DNA from: Vibrio pacinii DSM 19139
Lineage (GTDB): Bacteria; Pseudomonadota; Gammaproteobacteria; Enterobacterales; Vibrionaceae
Direction: 5' to 3'
DNA length: 64,000 nucleotides
NCBI RefSeq assembly: GCF_000711795.1
Contig: NZ_JONH01000012.1
Location: 1 to 64,000 of the forward strand
A program made the position numbers and the translations under genes. The stretch's first letter is position 1. Every line of letters begins with the position of its first letter. This document shows positions 54,401-64,000 of the stretch, piece by piece. The notes under the pieces were generated by a model. The model saw nothing but the letters and a program-made list of their open reading frames with translations, had not been told where the DNA came from and did no database searches.

Positions 54401-57400
54401 ATGTCCAATAATGCCTATACGATTTTAAAAAATGATAGCTTAAGCTTGCTTGCTCAGCGTTTCAATATTCCAATTGATGAGTTGATCAAACTTAACAGCG
54501 AACAAATTAAAGATCCTAATCTGATTTATGAAGGTAACGTCTTAAGACTGCCGCCAGATTTAACCAAGCCAATTGAATTTGACGGTTCGCGTATTGAATT
54601 GGTTGAGCCGCCAACGGCTTTGAACGGTGGAAATGATACGTGTCAGCCGTCCAAGCAATACGATGATATTTTGTATATTCCTGCTCACCCTAAGACAGGC
54701 AAAAAAGCGTGGTATGCACTGACTAAGCAAGCAAAAGAAAAGGTTGAGGAAGAAAGGGCATACATGGCGCAAGCCATTGTCGAGAATGATTCACAAGCCA
54801 CTATGAAAAATCTCAATAAGTTGGGGTTGATCTCAAAGTTTGCCGCCAAAGTTCACGAACAGTTTATGACTTCAGTCGATGCTGAAAAATATCAGGCCCT
54901 GTTGCTTGCTAAGTTAGTGATCAAAAATGAAGCATTCAGAGTAGATGGAACCAATCCGAATGATTATTTGATCACAGTGGCTAGACAGATTGGAGTGCCG
55001 CTGGAAGAAACTCGCGAGAAGTTATCTAATCGAGAACAAGCAAAAAACACCCATTTATACTACGGAAAGTTCAGCTCTTTATATCGGCCATCACCCGAAG
55101 GCCCTTTGTTTGAAAAAAACATTAATCAACAGTTACGGATACTGGTGATTAAAAAAATTGAAGAAGAGGTCGAAAGACTAGAAAAAGCGGCTGAAAAGGC
55201 GGCCAAAAATCATGTTGCAGATGACGGCAGTAAATTTGTTTACGATAAAAAGCTCGAATATTTTACCAGTGCCCATCAAAAAACATTGGCCTTATTGATA
55301 CAGCAACTGCATCTAAACCGTGATAAATCAGATCAGCAATTGCTGCGCAGCAGTTATCAACACTCTCGGGCTTATTTAAAGCAGTGGCCAACACGGTTAC
55401 AACAAGCTCTAGAGCAAGGGGCTCGCATGACTTCGCTCGATAGTAAAGAGCAGCAAGCATTTCTTGATAAACAAAAGCAGTTTGTAGCTGCAATGGGCCT
55501 AAAAAGCATCAACCACTATGGTTTCGTCATTAAAGAGCAATGTTTAACTATTGACCAATTAGAAGGGGAGTCAGGCGTAGCCTGCGGACCCGAAGCGTTA
55601 AAAAAAGTGAAGCATTGGCGAGAATCGGGGGATGCCTTAGACATTATCAATAACAGTCAACTGATCAACGACTTATATGTGGAAACCGCAGGGGACCAAT
55701 TTGATAATGATAGTGTGGCCGTCGATCTCGATAGAATAGTTAAAGGCCCAGCAGCGTGGTCTTATTTCACAGCAAAAGCATTGATCGCGGTTGTTAATGC
55801 CACTGTAATTAAGCATAAAAACGCACTGTCACAAGTTTTGGGTACTAGCAGCTCAACCCCTATTGATGAGTTATTTAGGCGATTGCTTTGGGTTAAAAAA
55901 ATCGCTCTCGCTCGCTTGAATTATCTAAAATCTTTGGCTCAAAACAAGGCGGCGCAAGGCGCTGGTAGTTTAGAGTTTACGTTGGGCAATGCGGGCCAGA
56001 TGCCGCCGGCACTTACTTTGTTATGGGATGAAACTACGTTTGAGCCTAAGGAAAAGCATAAGTCGGGCTTTATCAATAAAGCCGGAACCAACGACATTCA
56101 AGCGGTGGAATGCTGTTTGCTCTCGGATGGTAAAGTGTTCTACATTCGGGGTCCACACTGGTTAATGCCAGAGAGTAATGGCGATCCACTGTCTATCTTA
56201 GCGGCGGGGCACGTTCGAGTCATTACTGAAAAAATCACCTTTAATGCGCCGCAATCAAACGGAAAAAACATTGTGGAAGCAGGGTCTTTGGAGGACGCAC
56301 TCACAGCGCTCACCAAGCCTGAAAGTAAAGTAGATTTAATGCCATTAAAAGCCAGTGCTGGGTTTGATACTGCCTTTTGGCAAGATAGTTATCATCACCA
56401 AGGCGGCATTGGGCCGAATGGTGAAACGTCCGCCTATTCTGTCGATGCTGGTGCGCAGTTGCTGCGTTTATCAACTAAGGCGGAGACCGAACTTAATACC
56501 CCTTTAAGCTCCTATCAAACTTTAAGCAAAAAACGGCGTGATATCGGCAGCTCAGGGGCAATATCGGCTCAGTTCACCGCCCTACAAGGTCAGCTCAGTT
56601 TTTCATTTTGGCTCCCGCTTGTACCAGAAAATAAAATGGTGAAGGAAGAGCAGGTCGAAAAAGTGAAAGGGTATGGAGTTAACTTAACTTATATCGATAA
56701 AAACGGTCATGAACACACATATGAAGCCGGTGATCTGCGGGTTTGTATTGCTGGTTCAGTTTATGGTCTGGCGGCGGCTTCATGTCAATTAAGCGCTAAG
56801 GTAGCCATAGGCCCGAGTGATGTGAGTGAGGGTTTTGGTATTAAAGGCAGCACGATAGGGCTTTTAGATGCCAATGTTTATAATGGCTATGCCTTACCCG
56901 GAGCGAACCTAGCAAGTGCCAAAGCTGCTGGTTATGCAGGGGAAGCTGCGGTTTCTGTCGATGCGTTTGCTGGAGTGGAAGCGGGAGGCACTTTAGGTGC
57001 AACGGTTTACTGGGCACCCCCTGAGGTAAAATATGTTACTCAGAGTAATACACCCAAAGCTGCGAAAAAATTAGGCTCGATTGATGGTAAACTGTCTGGC
57101 TCATTTGGTGCCGGTTATCATGCTGAGTTTCGTTTGCTGATCCAAGGTGGGGTTATCATCTTGGTCGCTTCAGCGGGTTTGGTTGTTGGGCCAGGTTGTA
57201 GTGGTAAAGTGGCGATTAATCTGGATGCCTACGCCGCCGATGAATTTATTGGTTGCTTACTTGGGGTATTAAAGCAAAGCCATTTTCGCCGTTTAGCGAT
57301 TTTTGGCGAGGCGGATGCCAACGGGGTCAATGACACGTTCAACGAACTCAATGACCTGATGACTCTAGCGGTAGGCTTAGGTTTGAATTTGGCGCAGGTG

Positions 57401-58114
57401 CTACTTATGCCGGTGACTGTATTGGCTGGTTATAAGCAACAGGTACTAAGTAAAGAGTATGCGCCGTTTTTAGCAGGACGCATGTTTTCTGATGATCCGT
57501 TAATCATAAATCAAACCAAAAAATGGATAACCCAATTACCTCCTGAAACATTAAGTAACTTGTTTATCTCTTTAGTTCAGAAGCAAAGTAGAGGTACTGA
57601 ACGCTTCACCGCATTAGAAAATAATCTGAAGCAGGCAGAAGCAATTGTGCAAATTATGCAATGGTTAGCGGTGGATAAGAGTGTTGGTGAGGAAGCGAAC
57701 CAGAGGCAGTGGAAAGAAACTTTGATTGCGATGGGCAAACTTCCCGCAGGCAAAAAAGACCATCAGGTGGAATGGCAAACCTATCAAGCGCAGTGGCTTA
57801 ATTTGGCTAGGTTTGTGAAAGAATTTGATTTAAGTGAGAATAAGATAACTTCTCGAAATTTTGATGAGGTTAGTGAAAAACTTTGTAAAAACATGGTGCT
57901 AACTCGTTATGATGAGTCGTACCAAAGCGGCCTACTAACGGGTATTAAAAAACCAACCGAGTATTTTGCTTACCCGATCGGTCTGGTGCAAAATCCGGTA
58001 GTAGGCCAAAAAGCACAAGTGATAAAAGAAACGGGGCTTGCGCCCAATCACTACGATCTCGTACAAACGGATGAAATTATTATCAATTGGAGTATTTATG
58101 ACGCTTTATCTTAA
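54401..58114 (+). CDS. Large LysM-headed putative T6SS effector (1237 aa)
   Basis: Residues 4-50 form one LysM domain (AYTILKNDSLSLLAQRF ... YEGNVLRLP), a glycan-binding module. Next come a long polar, helix-rich part with a charged coiled-coil stretch near 245-270 (IKKIEEEVERLEKAAEKAA), a beta-rich section, and a Gly/Ala-rich hydrophobic region at about 780-1010 (SVYGLAAASCQLSAKVAIG; GGVIILVASAGLVVGPG; LAVGLGLNLAQVLLMPVTVL) that could insert into membranes. I recognise no catalytic motif. It follows vgrG and an adaptor and overlaps a lipoprotein gene, the standard effector/immunity arrangement. ATG 54401 is used since the LysM domain starts there; a GTG at 54389 adds four residues. A membrane-disrupting effector is inferred. 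Confidence 0.65.
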   Translation: MSNNAYTILKNDSLSLLAQRFNIPIDELIKLNSEQIKDPNLIYEGNVLRLPPDLTKPIEFDGSRIELVEPPTALNGGNDTCQPSKQYDDILYIPAHPKTGKKAWYALTKQAKEKVEEERAYMAQAIVENDSQATMKNLNKLGLISKFAAKVHEQFMTSVDAEKYQALLLAKLVIKNEAFRVDGTNPNDYLITVARQIGVPLEETREKLSNREQAKNTHLYYGKFSSLYRPSPEGPLFEKNINQQLRILVIKKIEEEVERLEKAAEKAAKNHVADDGSKFVYDKKLEYFTSAHQKTLALLIQQLHLNRDKSDQQLLRSSYQHSRAYLKQWPTRLQQALEQGARMTSLDSKEQQAFLDKQKQFVAAMGLKSINHYGFVIKEQCLTIDQLEGESGVACGPEALKKVKHWRESGDALDIINNSQLINDLYVETAGDQFDNDSVAVDLDRIVKGPAAWSYFTAKALIAVVNATVIKHKNALSQVLGTSSSTPIDELFRRLLWVKKIALARLNYLKSLAQNKAAQGAGSLEFTLGNAGQMPPALTLLWDETTFEPKEKHKSGFINKAGTNDIQAVECCLLSDGKVFYIRGPHWLMPESNGDPLSILAAGHVRVITEKITFNAPQSNGKNIVEAGSLEDALTALTKPESKVDLMPLKASAGFDTAFWQDSYHHQGGIGPNGETSAYSVDAGAQLLRLSTKAETELNTPLSSYQTLSKKRRDIGSSGAISAQFTALQGQLSFSFWLPLVPENKMVKEEQVEKVKGYGVNLTYIDKNGHEHTYEAGDLRVCIAGSVYGLAAASCQLSAKVAIGPSDVSEGFGIKGSTIGLLDANVYNGYALPGANLASAKAAGYAGEAAVSVDAFAGVEAGGTLGATVYWAPPEVKYVTQSNTPKAAKKLGSIDGKLSGSFGAGYHAEFRLLIQGGVIILVASAGLVVGPGCSGKVAINLDAYAADEFIGCLLGVLKQSHFRRLAIFGEADANGVNDTFNELNDLMTLAVGLGLNLAQVLLMPVTVLAGYKQQVLSKEYAPFLAGRMFSDDPLIINQTKKWITQLPPETLSNLFISLVQKQSRGTERFTALENNLKQAEAIVQIMQWLAVDKSVGEEANQRQWKETLIAMGKLPAGKKDHQVEWQTYQAQWLNLARFVKEFDLSENKITSRNFDEVSEKLCKNMVLTRYDESYQSGLLTGIKKPTEYFAYPIGLVQNPVVGQKAQVIKETGLAPNHYDLVQTDEIIINWSIYDALS

Positions 58115-59153
58115 TCGACTTGTCCGTCTTGTCTTACTGCTGAGTGTTATGGTTGGGCTAATTGCTTGCAAGCCTAACCCACAGGATGATATTGCACTTT
58201 TTCAGTCATTTATTACCGAAAATATTAATAAAAAATCGGATGATCCTTATATCTCAAGCACCGTAAAGCCGGGAGATAAAATGTATGACATATTGGTTAA
58301 TATCCAACATGGAGATACAAAGTCAGCCTATGAAAAGTTGATGATTTTAGTTGATAAAAACGATTCTGAAGCCCCTTTTTGGGTGGCAAAAATGATTTAC
58401 CAAGCGAGTGTTAAGTCTATACCAAGAGCTATTAATCTGTATGAGCTTTCCGCTAATCAAGGGAATCCATATGCGTATTATGAATTGTCACCATTAGGCA
58501 AAGGATGCTTGGCGTACTTTGGTAAAAAAACGTGTACGGAAGAAAATTTCAATAAAGCGATCGAGCTTTTTAAAGCCGTCGCTGAGCAAGGCGATCTGCG
58601 TGCTCAATATTTTTTACTGAAACAGCAACAGTTAGACCAATCGAAAGAAACTAGGGCTCAGTATATTCAAGAAGTGATTCGATTCTCACAAGCGCATTAC
58701 TACCAACCCTTGATGGACTACGTAAATACCATTTTAATTTATTCGCCGAGTAAAGGTAAGTCTGAAGCTAAAACACCAGAGCAGTACCAGTTAGCCATCG
58801 ATTTGTTAACAATTTCCGCCAATAATAATTATATACCTGCCATATATAAATTATCCTCATTGTTAAAGGATACAGCACAGGAAGAGAGTGAGAGATTAAT
58901 AAATATAGCGTTAAAACTGGGCTCAACAAAGACAGTGGAATATAAATATCTTTATTCTAAAAAAGAATCTGAAGAGAAATACTTCTATAATGCTCTCTAT
59001 AAAGGCTTGTCAGGACAATATGCTTTTGATGTTCATACTTTGAATGAAGAAGAAAGAGCAAAGGTAAATGAAAAAGTTAAGTTATTCATGAATGATATAA
59101 CGCCAATGGTATATATCGATGGTTTTACTAGCCGTGATGACTGGGTGGATTGA
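58098..59153 (+). CDS. Sel1-repeat lipoprotein, putative immunity protein
   Basis: A 351-residue lipoprotein: the signal ends in the lipobox LIAC with Cys24. The rest contains Sel1/TPR-like helical repeats (AINLYELSANQGNPYAYYEL, then AIELFKAVAEQGDLRAQYFL), ending in an AT-rich, Lys-rich stretch. ATG 58098 follows GGAG and overlaps the effector gene by 17 bases, so the two are coupled. Position after a T6SS effector, an envelope location and a protein-binding repeat fold make an immunity role likely. No direct evidence for it exists in the sequence. Its lower GC toward the end suggests acquisition with the effector. Confidence 0.65.
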   Translation: MTLYLNRLVRLVLLLSVMVGLIACKPNPQDDIALFQSFITENINKKSDDPYISSTVKPGDKMYDILVNIQHGDTKSAYEKLMILVDKNDSEAPFWVAKMIYQASVKSIPRAINLYELSANQGNPYAYYELSPLGKGCLAYFGKKTCTEENFNKAIELFKAVAEQGDLRAQYFLLKQQQLDQSKETRAQYIQEVIRFSQAHYYQPLMDYVNTILIYSPSKGKSEAKTPEQYQLAIDLLTISANNNYIPAIYKLSSLLKDTAQEESERLINIALKLGSTKTVEYKYLYSKKESEEKYFYNALYKGLSGQYAFDVHTLNEEERAKVNEKVKLFMNDITPMVYIDGFTSRDDWVD

Positions 59154-59450
59154 TTACTGACTACACAGCAGTACCTAAACTAACTTCTCAGTGCCCGATG
59201 TGTTTACGGGCGTGTGTAAAGCCTAGTATTTTAAGCACTAAGTGCTTCAATCTGGAGCGAAAGGTCAGATTGGTTCATTCATTACGCTGAGTGAACCAAA
59301 TACCCACACTCAACGCACGTCACTAAAGAAACCAGTGAATTTGTCGATATCAGTCTTAGTATGTTAGATTTATTTGATCAATTATCGGTTCACGCGTAAC
59401 CGACTATAATTAAGGATAAGCTGTAGCCATGTGTTACGAGGAGTACGACC

Positions 59451-59807
59451 ATGAGCGACATTGAACAGAAGCGTCAATATTACCGGTTGAAATACCCCAA
59501 GCGGGCTAGGCCATATGTGCGCTTTGCTGATGAGATGTTTCAAGTGACCGAAGTATCTGAGGGCGGGATACGAATGGTCTTGAATAATTTTACCTCTATG
59601 TACAAAGGGTTAACTATGAAAGGCGTACTCAACTTGCATGGTGACCATAGTATTCCCATCGAAGGTGCCGTGCTCCGTTTTGACAACGATGAAGTCGTAC
59701 TGCAATTGCGTAAAGGGCCGACATTCAAGATTATGGTCGACCAACAGCGCCACATCAGACAAAAGTACCCCTCTTTTTTTGAACGTTTACGCGGGACGGC
59801 GGCTTAA
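59451..59807 (+). CDS. PilZ-domain c-di-GMP-binding protein
   Basis: A 118-residue single PilZ domain. The c-di-GMP motif starts with RQYYRLKYPKRARP (RxxxR type) near residues 8-21, and the second motif is EVSEGGIRM near 33-41, close to the usual D/NxSxxG with Glu at the first position, so binding is probable but not certain. GAGGAG precedes ATG 59451. Such stand-alone PilZ proteins act as c-di-GMP receivers. 59154-59450 shows no gene. Confidence 0.8.
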   Translation: MSDIEQKRQYYRLKYPKRARPYVRFADEMFQVTEVSEGGIRMVLNNFTSMYKGLTMKGVLNLHGDHSIPIEGAVLRFDNDEVVLQLRKGPTFKIMVDQQRHIRQKYPSFFERLRGTAA

Positions 59808-59853
59808 GAAAAATTCCACAAAGCCGCACAATTAATCATACTCATCTCTCAAG

Positions 59854-59887
59854 AGCAGAAACCCGGAAAGGATTTCTGCTTTTTTTA
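59854..59887 (+). terminator. Terminator of the PilZ gene
   Basis: AGCAGAAA pairs with TTTCTGCT, followed by TTTTTT. Confidence 0.85.
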
Positions 59888-59950
59888 CTCTTTTTCAATC
59901 TCGTCAACGCGTTATGCTACCTGTATCGAAGATAGATGTAGGAATTCGAG

Positions 59951-60511
59951 ATGTCTGAGTTAGAAAAAATGATGGCAGGCGAACCCTTTGATGGTGCCTC
60001 GCACGAAGTTGATCAGATCAGAACACAAGCCGCCAAGACTTTACAGCAACTGAATTTGTGTCTGGAAACAGAGCAAAGACACCAACTACTCACGGCACTG
60101 CTTGGGAAAATAGGCAATAGTATGGTCCAGCCACCGTTTCAATGTGAATTTGGCAAAACCATTGAAATAGGTGACAGCACGTTCATCAACATGAATGTCG
60201 TGATGTTAGACGGTGCGAAGATCACCATTGGCAACCATGTGTTAATTGGCCCTAGCGTACAGTTCTATACTGCTGGTCACTCTCTGGATTATCGAAGCCG
60301 TCGTTTATGGGAAACCTTTTGTTTACCTATCACGGTTGAAAACGATGTTTGGATCGGAGGCAACTCGGTTATCAATCAAGGTGTTACAATTGGTGCACGT
60401 TCGGTGATTGCTGCTAATTCGGTCGTCAATAGTGATGTACCCTCAGACTGTTTGTATGGTGGGACGCCAGCCAGGCTCATCCGCCGACTTGATGATAAAA
60501 CGCCGCTTTAG
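59951..60511 (+). CDS. maa: Sugar O-acetyltransferase (maltose acetyltransferase, Maa/LacA/NodL family)
   Basis: A 186-residue trimeric left-handed beta-helix enzyme acetylating sugars with acetyl-CoA. It has the N-terminal helical cap (SELEKMMAGEPFDGASHEV), hexapeptide repeats (IEIGDSTFINMNVVMLDGAK, VTIGARSVIAANSVV), the catalytic His in TAGHSLDY, and the late loop DCLYGGTPARLIR. It starts at ATG 59951. It stands alone, which fits the detoxifying or general sugar acetylation role suggested for Maa. Confidence 0.85.
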   Translation: MSELEKMMAGEPFDGASHEVDQIRTQAAKTLQQLNLCLETEQRHQLLTALLGKIGNSMVQPPFQCEFGKTIEIGDSTFINMNVVMLDGAKITIGNHVLIGPSVQFYTAGHSLDYRSRRLWETFCLPITVENDVWIGGNSVINQGVTIGARSVIAANSVVNSDVPSDCLYGGTPARLIRRLDDKTPL

Positions 60512-60731
60512 TAAACCACTTAGTAAACAATCCATACCTGCTCATAGATACGTCAAATCGACTGAAATTGGTCGCCGAATATTCATTCGGCGACAGAGTA
60601 ATGACGTCAAAAAATAAACATAATAACAATAAGTTATCTTGACCCAATCGTCCTATATTATTGCGTGCATATTCAGCTATTTGATTATAAAATTCGCGCC
60701 CTGTCTGTTCCTATTATCAATAAGAAACTCT

Positions 60732-62615
60732 ATGAAACTCACTCTTAAGCAAAAACTCATCGGCTCAAGCCTGTTGGCTGTGGTGTTGATGGCAAGCGCG
60801 TTGACTTGGCTGTCTGCTGATCAGCTAAAAAAACAAACTCAAAATGGCGTTCACGCACGAGCAGAAAGCCTAGCGAATGCAGCTTCTGCAGGTATCTCAG
60901 ATTGGATCTCGATTCGTGAAGATATTGCCTCTGCATTTAATGACTACAGCCAAGAAGTGAACGTTGTTCCTTTTTTGCAGCAAGCACGCAATGCTGGTGG
61001 TTTTGACGATATATTTCTTGGTACACCAGAGGGCGGTATGTACCGTTCTCATCCGGAGCGTAACCGTGCCGACTACGATCCTCGTGTGCGTCCTTGGTAT
61101 ATAGATGCGAACAACGCAGGTAAGCAAATTATTACCACGGCGTATAAAGATGCAATCACTAACGCGTTGTTGGTCACCATTGCCGAGCCTATTCGTAGTA
61201 ATGGTAAATTTGTTGGTGTCGTTGGTGCAGATGTACTGATTGACCAACTCGTCAACGATGTTATCAATCTTGATGCGGGCAAAAATGCTTACGCAATGCT
61301 AATTGATACTCAAGATGGTACTTTCCTTGCACACCCTGATAATGCGTTATCGCTTAAGCCGGTCACAACGTTATCGAAGCAGTTTACGCTTCGCGCGATC
61401 GAAGATGCGGCTAACTCGGGCAAAATTGAACAGATTGAACGTAAAGGCCAGCAGAAGTTGTACTTCTTCCGTCAAGTCGAAAATACGCCATGGATTTTTG
61501 CCATTGAAATGGATCGTGCAACAGAGGAAGCGGCGCAAAGTGAATTGCTGACCAGCCTGATTGTTACGGCCATCATCATTACGTTGATTGTCATTGCCCT
61601 TGTTTCTTGGTTGGTCAGCTTCTTATTCCGCGATTTAGGCCGCGTCTCGAAAGCTCTTGAAGAAATTGCTTCAGGTGAAGGCGATCTTACGCAACGCCTT
61701 GAACCGCGCAGTGATGATGAGGTGGGCCAACTTGCAACTAACTTCAACACCTTCGTTGGCAACATGCACACCATGGTATCTAAACTAAGCCTCGTTTCTG
61801 CCTCACTTTCTGAACAATCAAAGCAGACCGCTCAGCAAGCTGAAGAGCGTAGCTCGCGTATTCGTTTGCAACAAGACGAAATCAATATGGTCGCAACGGC
61901 GATTAATGAGATGGCGGCGGCGACGCAAGAAATTGCTGGTAATGCCGACAATACCGCACAAAACTCAACGGAAGCGGTAACGGCGTGTGTGCACGGTGGC
62001 GAGCAAGTGGTTCGAACTCAGGGTTCAATTAAGAACTTGGCAACAGAAGTGCAGGTAGCGACAGACGTCATCCAAGAACTAGAAACACATGGACACAGTA
62101 TTAGTACGATTTTAGGTACCATCCAAGATATCGCTGAGCAAACCAACCTTTTAGCATTAAATGCTGCGATTGAAGCGGCACGTGCTGGTGAGCAAGGTCG
62201 TGGTTTTGCCGTGGTGGCTGATGAAGTTCGTGTACTTAGCCAACGTACACACGCTTCGACCAAAGAAATTCAGCAGATGATTGAAACGCTCCAGTCGACC
62301 ACAGGCAAGGCGGTCGGCATTATGGATGATAGTCGTCAACTGGCAGATACCAGTGTGTCGGATGCTGATTCTGCGGCAGTGAGTTTGACTCAAATTCAAA
62401 CAGCGGTTGAGCGTATTAGCGATATGGCTACGCAGATTGCTTCGGCGGCTGAAGAGCAAGCATCTGTGACCTCTGAGATCACTCGCAATACGGTGGGTAT
62501 CCGTGACGTATCGAATGAACTTGCTGATGAAGCGCACGATGCTGCCGCTCAGGCCGCTCAACTATCCGAATTGTCACATGAATTAGAGCAAGAGATTCAA
62601 CGCTTCAAATTGTAA
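60732..62615 (+). CDS. Methyl-accepting chemotaxis protein with dCache sensor
   Basis: A 627-residue chemoreceptor: TM1 at 10-28, a periplasmic dCache domain (about 35-275; [33 protein letters not shown] are typical), TM2 near 283-305, HAMP (about 307-360) and the signalling hairpin with its conserved tip [20 protein letters not shown]. Ligands of this family are often amino acids or organic acids. ATG 60732 is chosen so that TM1 follows the short MKLTLKQKL start. There is no adaptor pentapeptide tail (ends EIQRFKL). Confidence 0.9.
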   Translation: MKLTLKQKLIGSSLLAVVLMASALTWLSADQLKKQTQNGVHARAESLANAASAGISDWISIREDIASAFNDYSQEVNVVPFLQQARNAGGFDDIFLGTPEGGMYRSHPERNRADYDPRVRPWYIDANNAGKQIITTAYKDAITNALLVTIAEPIRSNGKFVGVVGADVLIDQLVNDVINLDAGKNAYAMLIDTQDGTFLAHPDNALSLKPVTTLSKQFTLRAIEDAANSGKIEQIERKGQQKLYFFRQVENTPWIFAIEMDRATEEAAQSELLTSLIVTAIIITLIVIALVSWLVSFLFRDLGRVSKALEEIASGEGDLTQRLEPRSDDEVGQLATNFNTFVGNMHTMVSKLSLVSASLSEQSKQTAQQAEERSSRIRLQQDEINMVATAINEMAAATQEIAGNADNTAQNSTEAVTACVHGGEQVVRTQGSIKNLATEVQVATDVIQELETHGHSISTILGTIQDIAEQTNLLALNAAIEAARAGEQGRGFAVVADEVRVLSQRTHASTKEIQQMIETLQSTTGKAVGIMDDSRQLADTSVSDADSAAVSLTQIQTAVERISDMATQIASAAEEQASVTSEITRNTVGIRDVSNELADEAHDAAAQAAQLSELSHELEQEIQRFKL

Positions 62616-62639
62616 TCTGTTTAACTTTAGTGCTTGTCT

Positions 62640-62667
62640 AGGCCTCGCTTTCAGTGAGGCCTTTTTA
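62640..62667 (+). terminator. Terminator of the chemoreceptor gene
   Basis: AGGCCTC pairs with GAGGCCT across a nine-base loop, followed by TTTT. Confidence 0.85.
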
Positions 62668-62691
62668 TTACCATCAATATCTTAATCGCAA

Positions 62692-62763
62692 ATCATGTCC
62701 AAATCGTAACTAGTTTCCAAATTGGAAATATTAGTAGGATGTAATTTCAATCGTGGACATGAT
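62692..62763. promoter_or_regulatory. Nested inverted repeats upstream of yjjI
   Basis: ATCATGTCC (62692-62700) and GGACATGAT (62755-62763) are perfect 9-bp arms. Between them lies a 15-bp palindrome TTTCCAA-A-TTGGAAA (62714-62728). The set ends 43 bases before the yjjI start. It looks like operator sites for one or two dimeric regulators. Confidence 0.5.
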
Positions 62764-62806
62764 GTGGCTGATATAAAATCCATAAAAATTTTAGGGAATT
62801 ATAGCC

Positions 62807-64000
62807 ATGTCCGATTTATATCAAGCGTTCCAGTCGCGTATTACGTCTATTGTTAACGATCCTCACCTTGGTGTGAAACAGAAAAATCAGTTTTTAGCGC
62901 TAGAGGCTGAGGCAAGTTTGCCGTATCTGACTGTTTCACAGCAGGTTAAGAATGCTATGGAGAAAGGCATTCTATGCGATATGTTTGAAGGCCATGCGCC
63001 CTTTAAGCCGCGCTATGTATTGCCTGATTATGCCAAGTTTCTCGATCAAGGCTCTGACTATCTTGAATTAGAACCAGCGCAAGACTTTGACGATGCACTT
63101 AACCTGCTGACCATTCTCTATCACCATGTACCGTCTGTGACTAATATACCAGTTTACCTTGGACAACTAGACGATGTGTTACTTGCTTATGTTGGCGACC
63201 TATCAGAGCAGCAGGTATATCAAAAGCTAAAGCGTTTTTGGATCATGCTTGATCGAACCCTGCCGGATGCGTTTATGCATGTCAATATTGGCCCAAGTGA
63301 CAATATTATTTGTCGAATGATTTTGCGTATTGATGCTGAGCTTAAGCAAATTGCGCCAAACCTAACGTTTATGTATGACCCAGAGATAACGCCAGATGAT
63401 CTGCTACGTCAAGCGACCGACAATATATGCGAATGCAGCAAACCCCATATTGCCAACTATCCTATGCATGCCGCCGCTTATGGTGAAAAGCGCTTCGGAA
63501 TTGTCAGTTGTTATAACTCCTTACCATTGGCTGGAGGTTCAAACACGTTAGTGCGGATGAACCTTAAGCAGATCGCGCAGTTAGCTGAGAACCCGGCACA
63601 CTTCCTCACGCAATTATTGCCGATGTACAGTGAGCTTATGATTGAGTTGATTGATGCGCGCTCAACCTATCTCCATGAAAAATCGAATTTCTTTCAAGGA
63701 TTTCTGACCACTGAGGGGCTGATTGAAGAAGCACGCTTTGCACCAATGTTTGGAATTTATGGTATGGCTGAAGCGGTAAATCTTTTGATTGAAAAAGAAG
63801 GACGATCGGGACGCTATGGTCATGACCAACAAGCGAACCAATTGGCACATACAATATCATCTAAACTGGCTGAGTTAGTTGATAGTTTGCCAGTGAAATA
63901 TGGCCTCAATGGTAAGGCGTTGCTGCATGCGCAAGGTGGGATAAGCCTTGATCAAGATGTCACACCAGGTGTGCGTATCCCATATGGAAACGAACCAGAT
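62807..64000 (+). CDS. yjjI: YjjI-family glycyl-radical enzyme (5' part, runs off the window)
   Basis: The frame from ATG 62807 (AGGGA upstream) is open to the window end, 398 codons. It matches E. coli YjjI (DUF3029, about 516 aa) closely: ICDMFEGHAPFKPRYVLPDY near 57-76, LLTILYHHVPSVTNIPVYLG, RTLPDAFMHVNIGPSDN, NICECSKPHIANYP, then SCYNSLPLAGGSNTLVRMNL and LHAQGGISLDQDVTPGVRIP. The glycyl-radical loop should lie in the missing C-terminal part, and the activase gene yjjW would be expected after it. The substrate is unknown. Oxygen sensitivity of the family implies anaerobic expression. Confidence 0.92.
   Translation, partial: MSDLYQAFQSRITSIVNDPHLGVKQKNQFLALEAEASLPYLTVSQQVKNAMEKGILCDMFEGHAPFKPRYVLPDYAKFLDQGSDYLELEPAQDFDDALNLLTILYHHVPSVTNIPVYLGQLDDVLLAYVGDLSEQQVYQKLKRFWIMLDRTLPDAFMHVNIGPSDNIICRMILRIDAELKQIAPNLTFMYDPEITPDDLLRQATDNICECSKPHIANYPMHAAAYGEKRFGIVSCYNSLPLAGGSNTLVRMNLKQIAQLAENPAHFLTQLLPMYSELMIELIDARSTYLHEKSNFFQGFLTTEGLIEEARFAPMFGIYGMAEAVNLLIEKEGRSGRYGHDQQANQLAHTISSKLAELVDSLPVKYGLNGKALLHAQGGISLDQDVTPGVRIPYGNEPD

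Overview
This window looks like a chromosomal segment of a marine Vibrio (Gammaproteobacteria, moderate GC). The evidence is the run gyrA-ubiG-nrdA-nrdB-yfaE, the E. coli-like radD/rsuA/bcr block, the Vibrio norspermidine genes (DABA aminotransferase/decarboxylase fusion, carboxynorspermidine dehydrogenase, nspC), a CarRS/VprAB-like two-component system and two orphan vgrG clusters. It is mostly core chromosome, with an IS scar at the left end and two type VI secretion (T6SS) auxiliary islands. I saw no rRNA, tRNA, CRISPR array, integron or prophage.

Layout. 1-1.4 kb: end of an IS3-family element that has removed the start of an unrecognised gene, with a second IS-like terminus beyond it. 1.5-2.4 kb: a small acidic ORF and rplY. 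2.7-9.2 kb: T6SS cluster A (VgrG, DUF4123 adaptor, Tle1-type phospholipase with an N-terminal recruiting domain, and two tandem DUF2931 putative immunity genes). 9.2-13.4 kb (minus strand): histidine kinase, response regulator, PepSY protein, radD. 13.5-23.6 kb: rsuA, bcr-type pump, DUF2913, YbjT-like protein, MATE pump, and an ABC transporter with an AttH/CrtC-like protein. 23.8-30.2 kb: nhaA, then a TolC/OmpA pair divergent from a small LapA-like type I-secreted adhesin with a candidate LapG site. 30.2-36.1 kb: norspermidine pathway behind a long structured leader (candidate DABA-DC-AT motif). 36.1-51.5 kb: ACT protein, DUF3943, CinA-like protein, an orphan small gene, yfaE-nrdB-nrdA, ubiG, gyrA, a GGDEF/EAL protein and an amino-acid antiporter. 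51.7-59.2 kb: T6SS cluster B (VgrG, short adaptor, 1237-aa LysM-headed putative effector, Sel1-repeat lipoprotein as putative immunity). 59.4-64 kb: PilZ protein, sugar acetyltransferase, chemoreceptor, and the start of the glycyl-radical gene yjjI, which runs off the window.

How it fits together. Both vgrG clusters have a candidate sigma-54 element (GG, 10 bases, GC) 55-59 bases before the vgrG start, as expected for RpoN/VasH control of T6SS satellites in Vibrio. Cyclic-di-GMP themes recur: a putative LapG-cleaved adhesin, a GGDEF/EAL protein with a degenerate GGDEF, a PilZ protein, and norspermidine synthesis, which influences biofilm in Vibrio. The nrdA upstream region has two NrdR-like boxes and a perfect DnaA box. 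The best candidate for something poorly described is the LysM-headed putative effector of cluster B with its lipoprotein partner.
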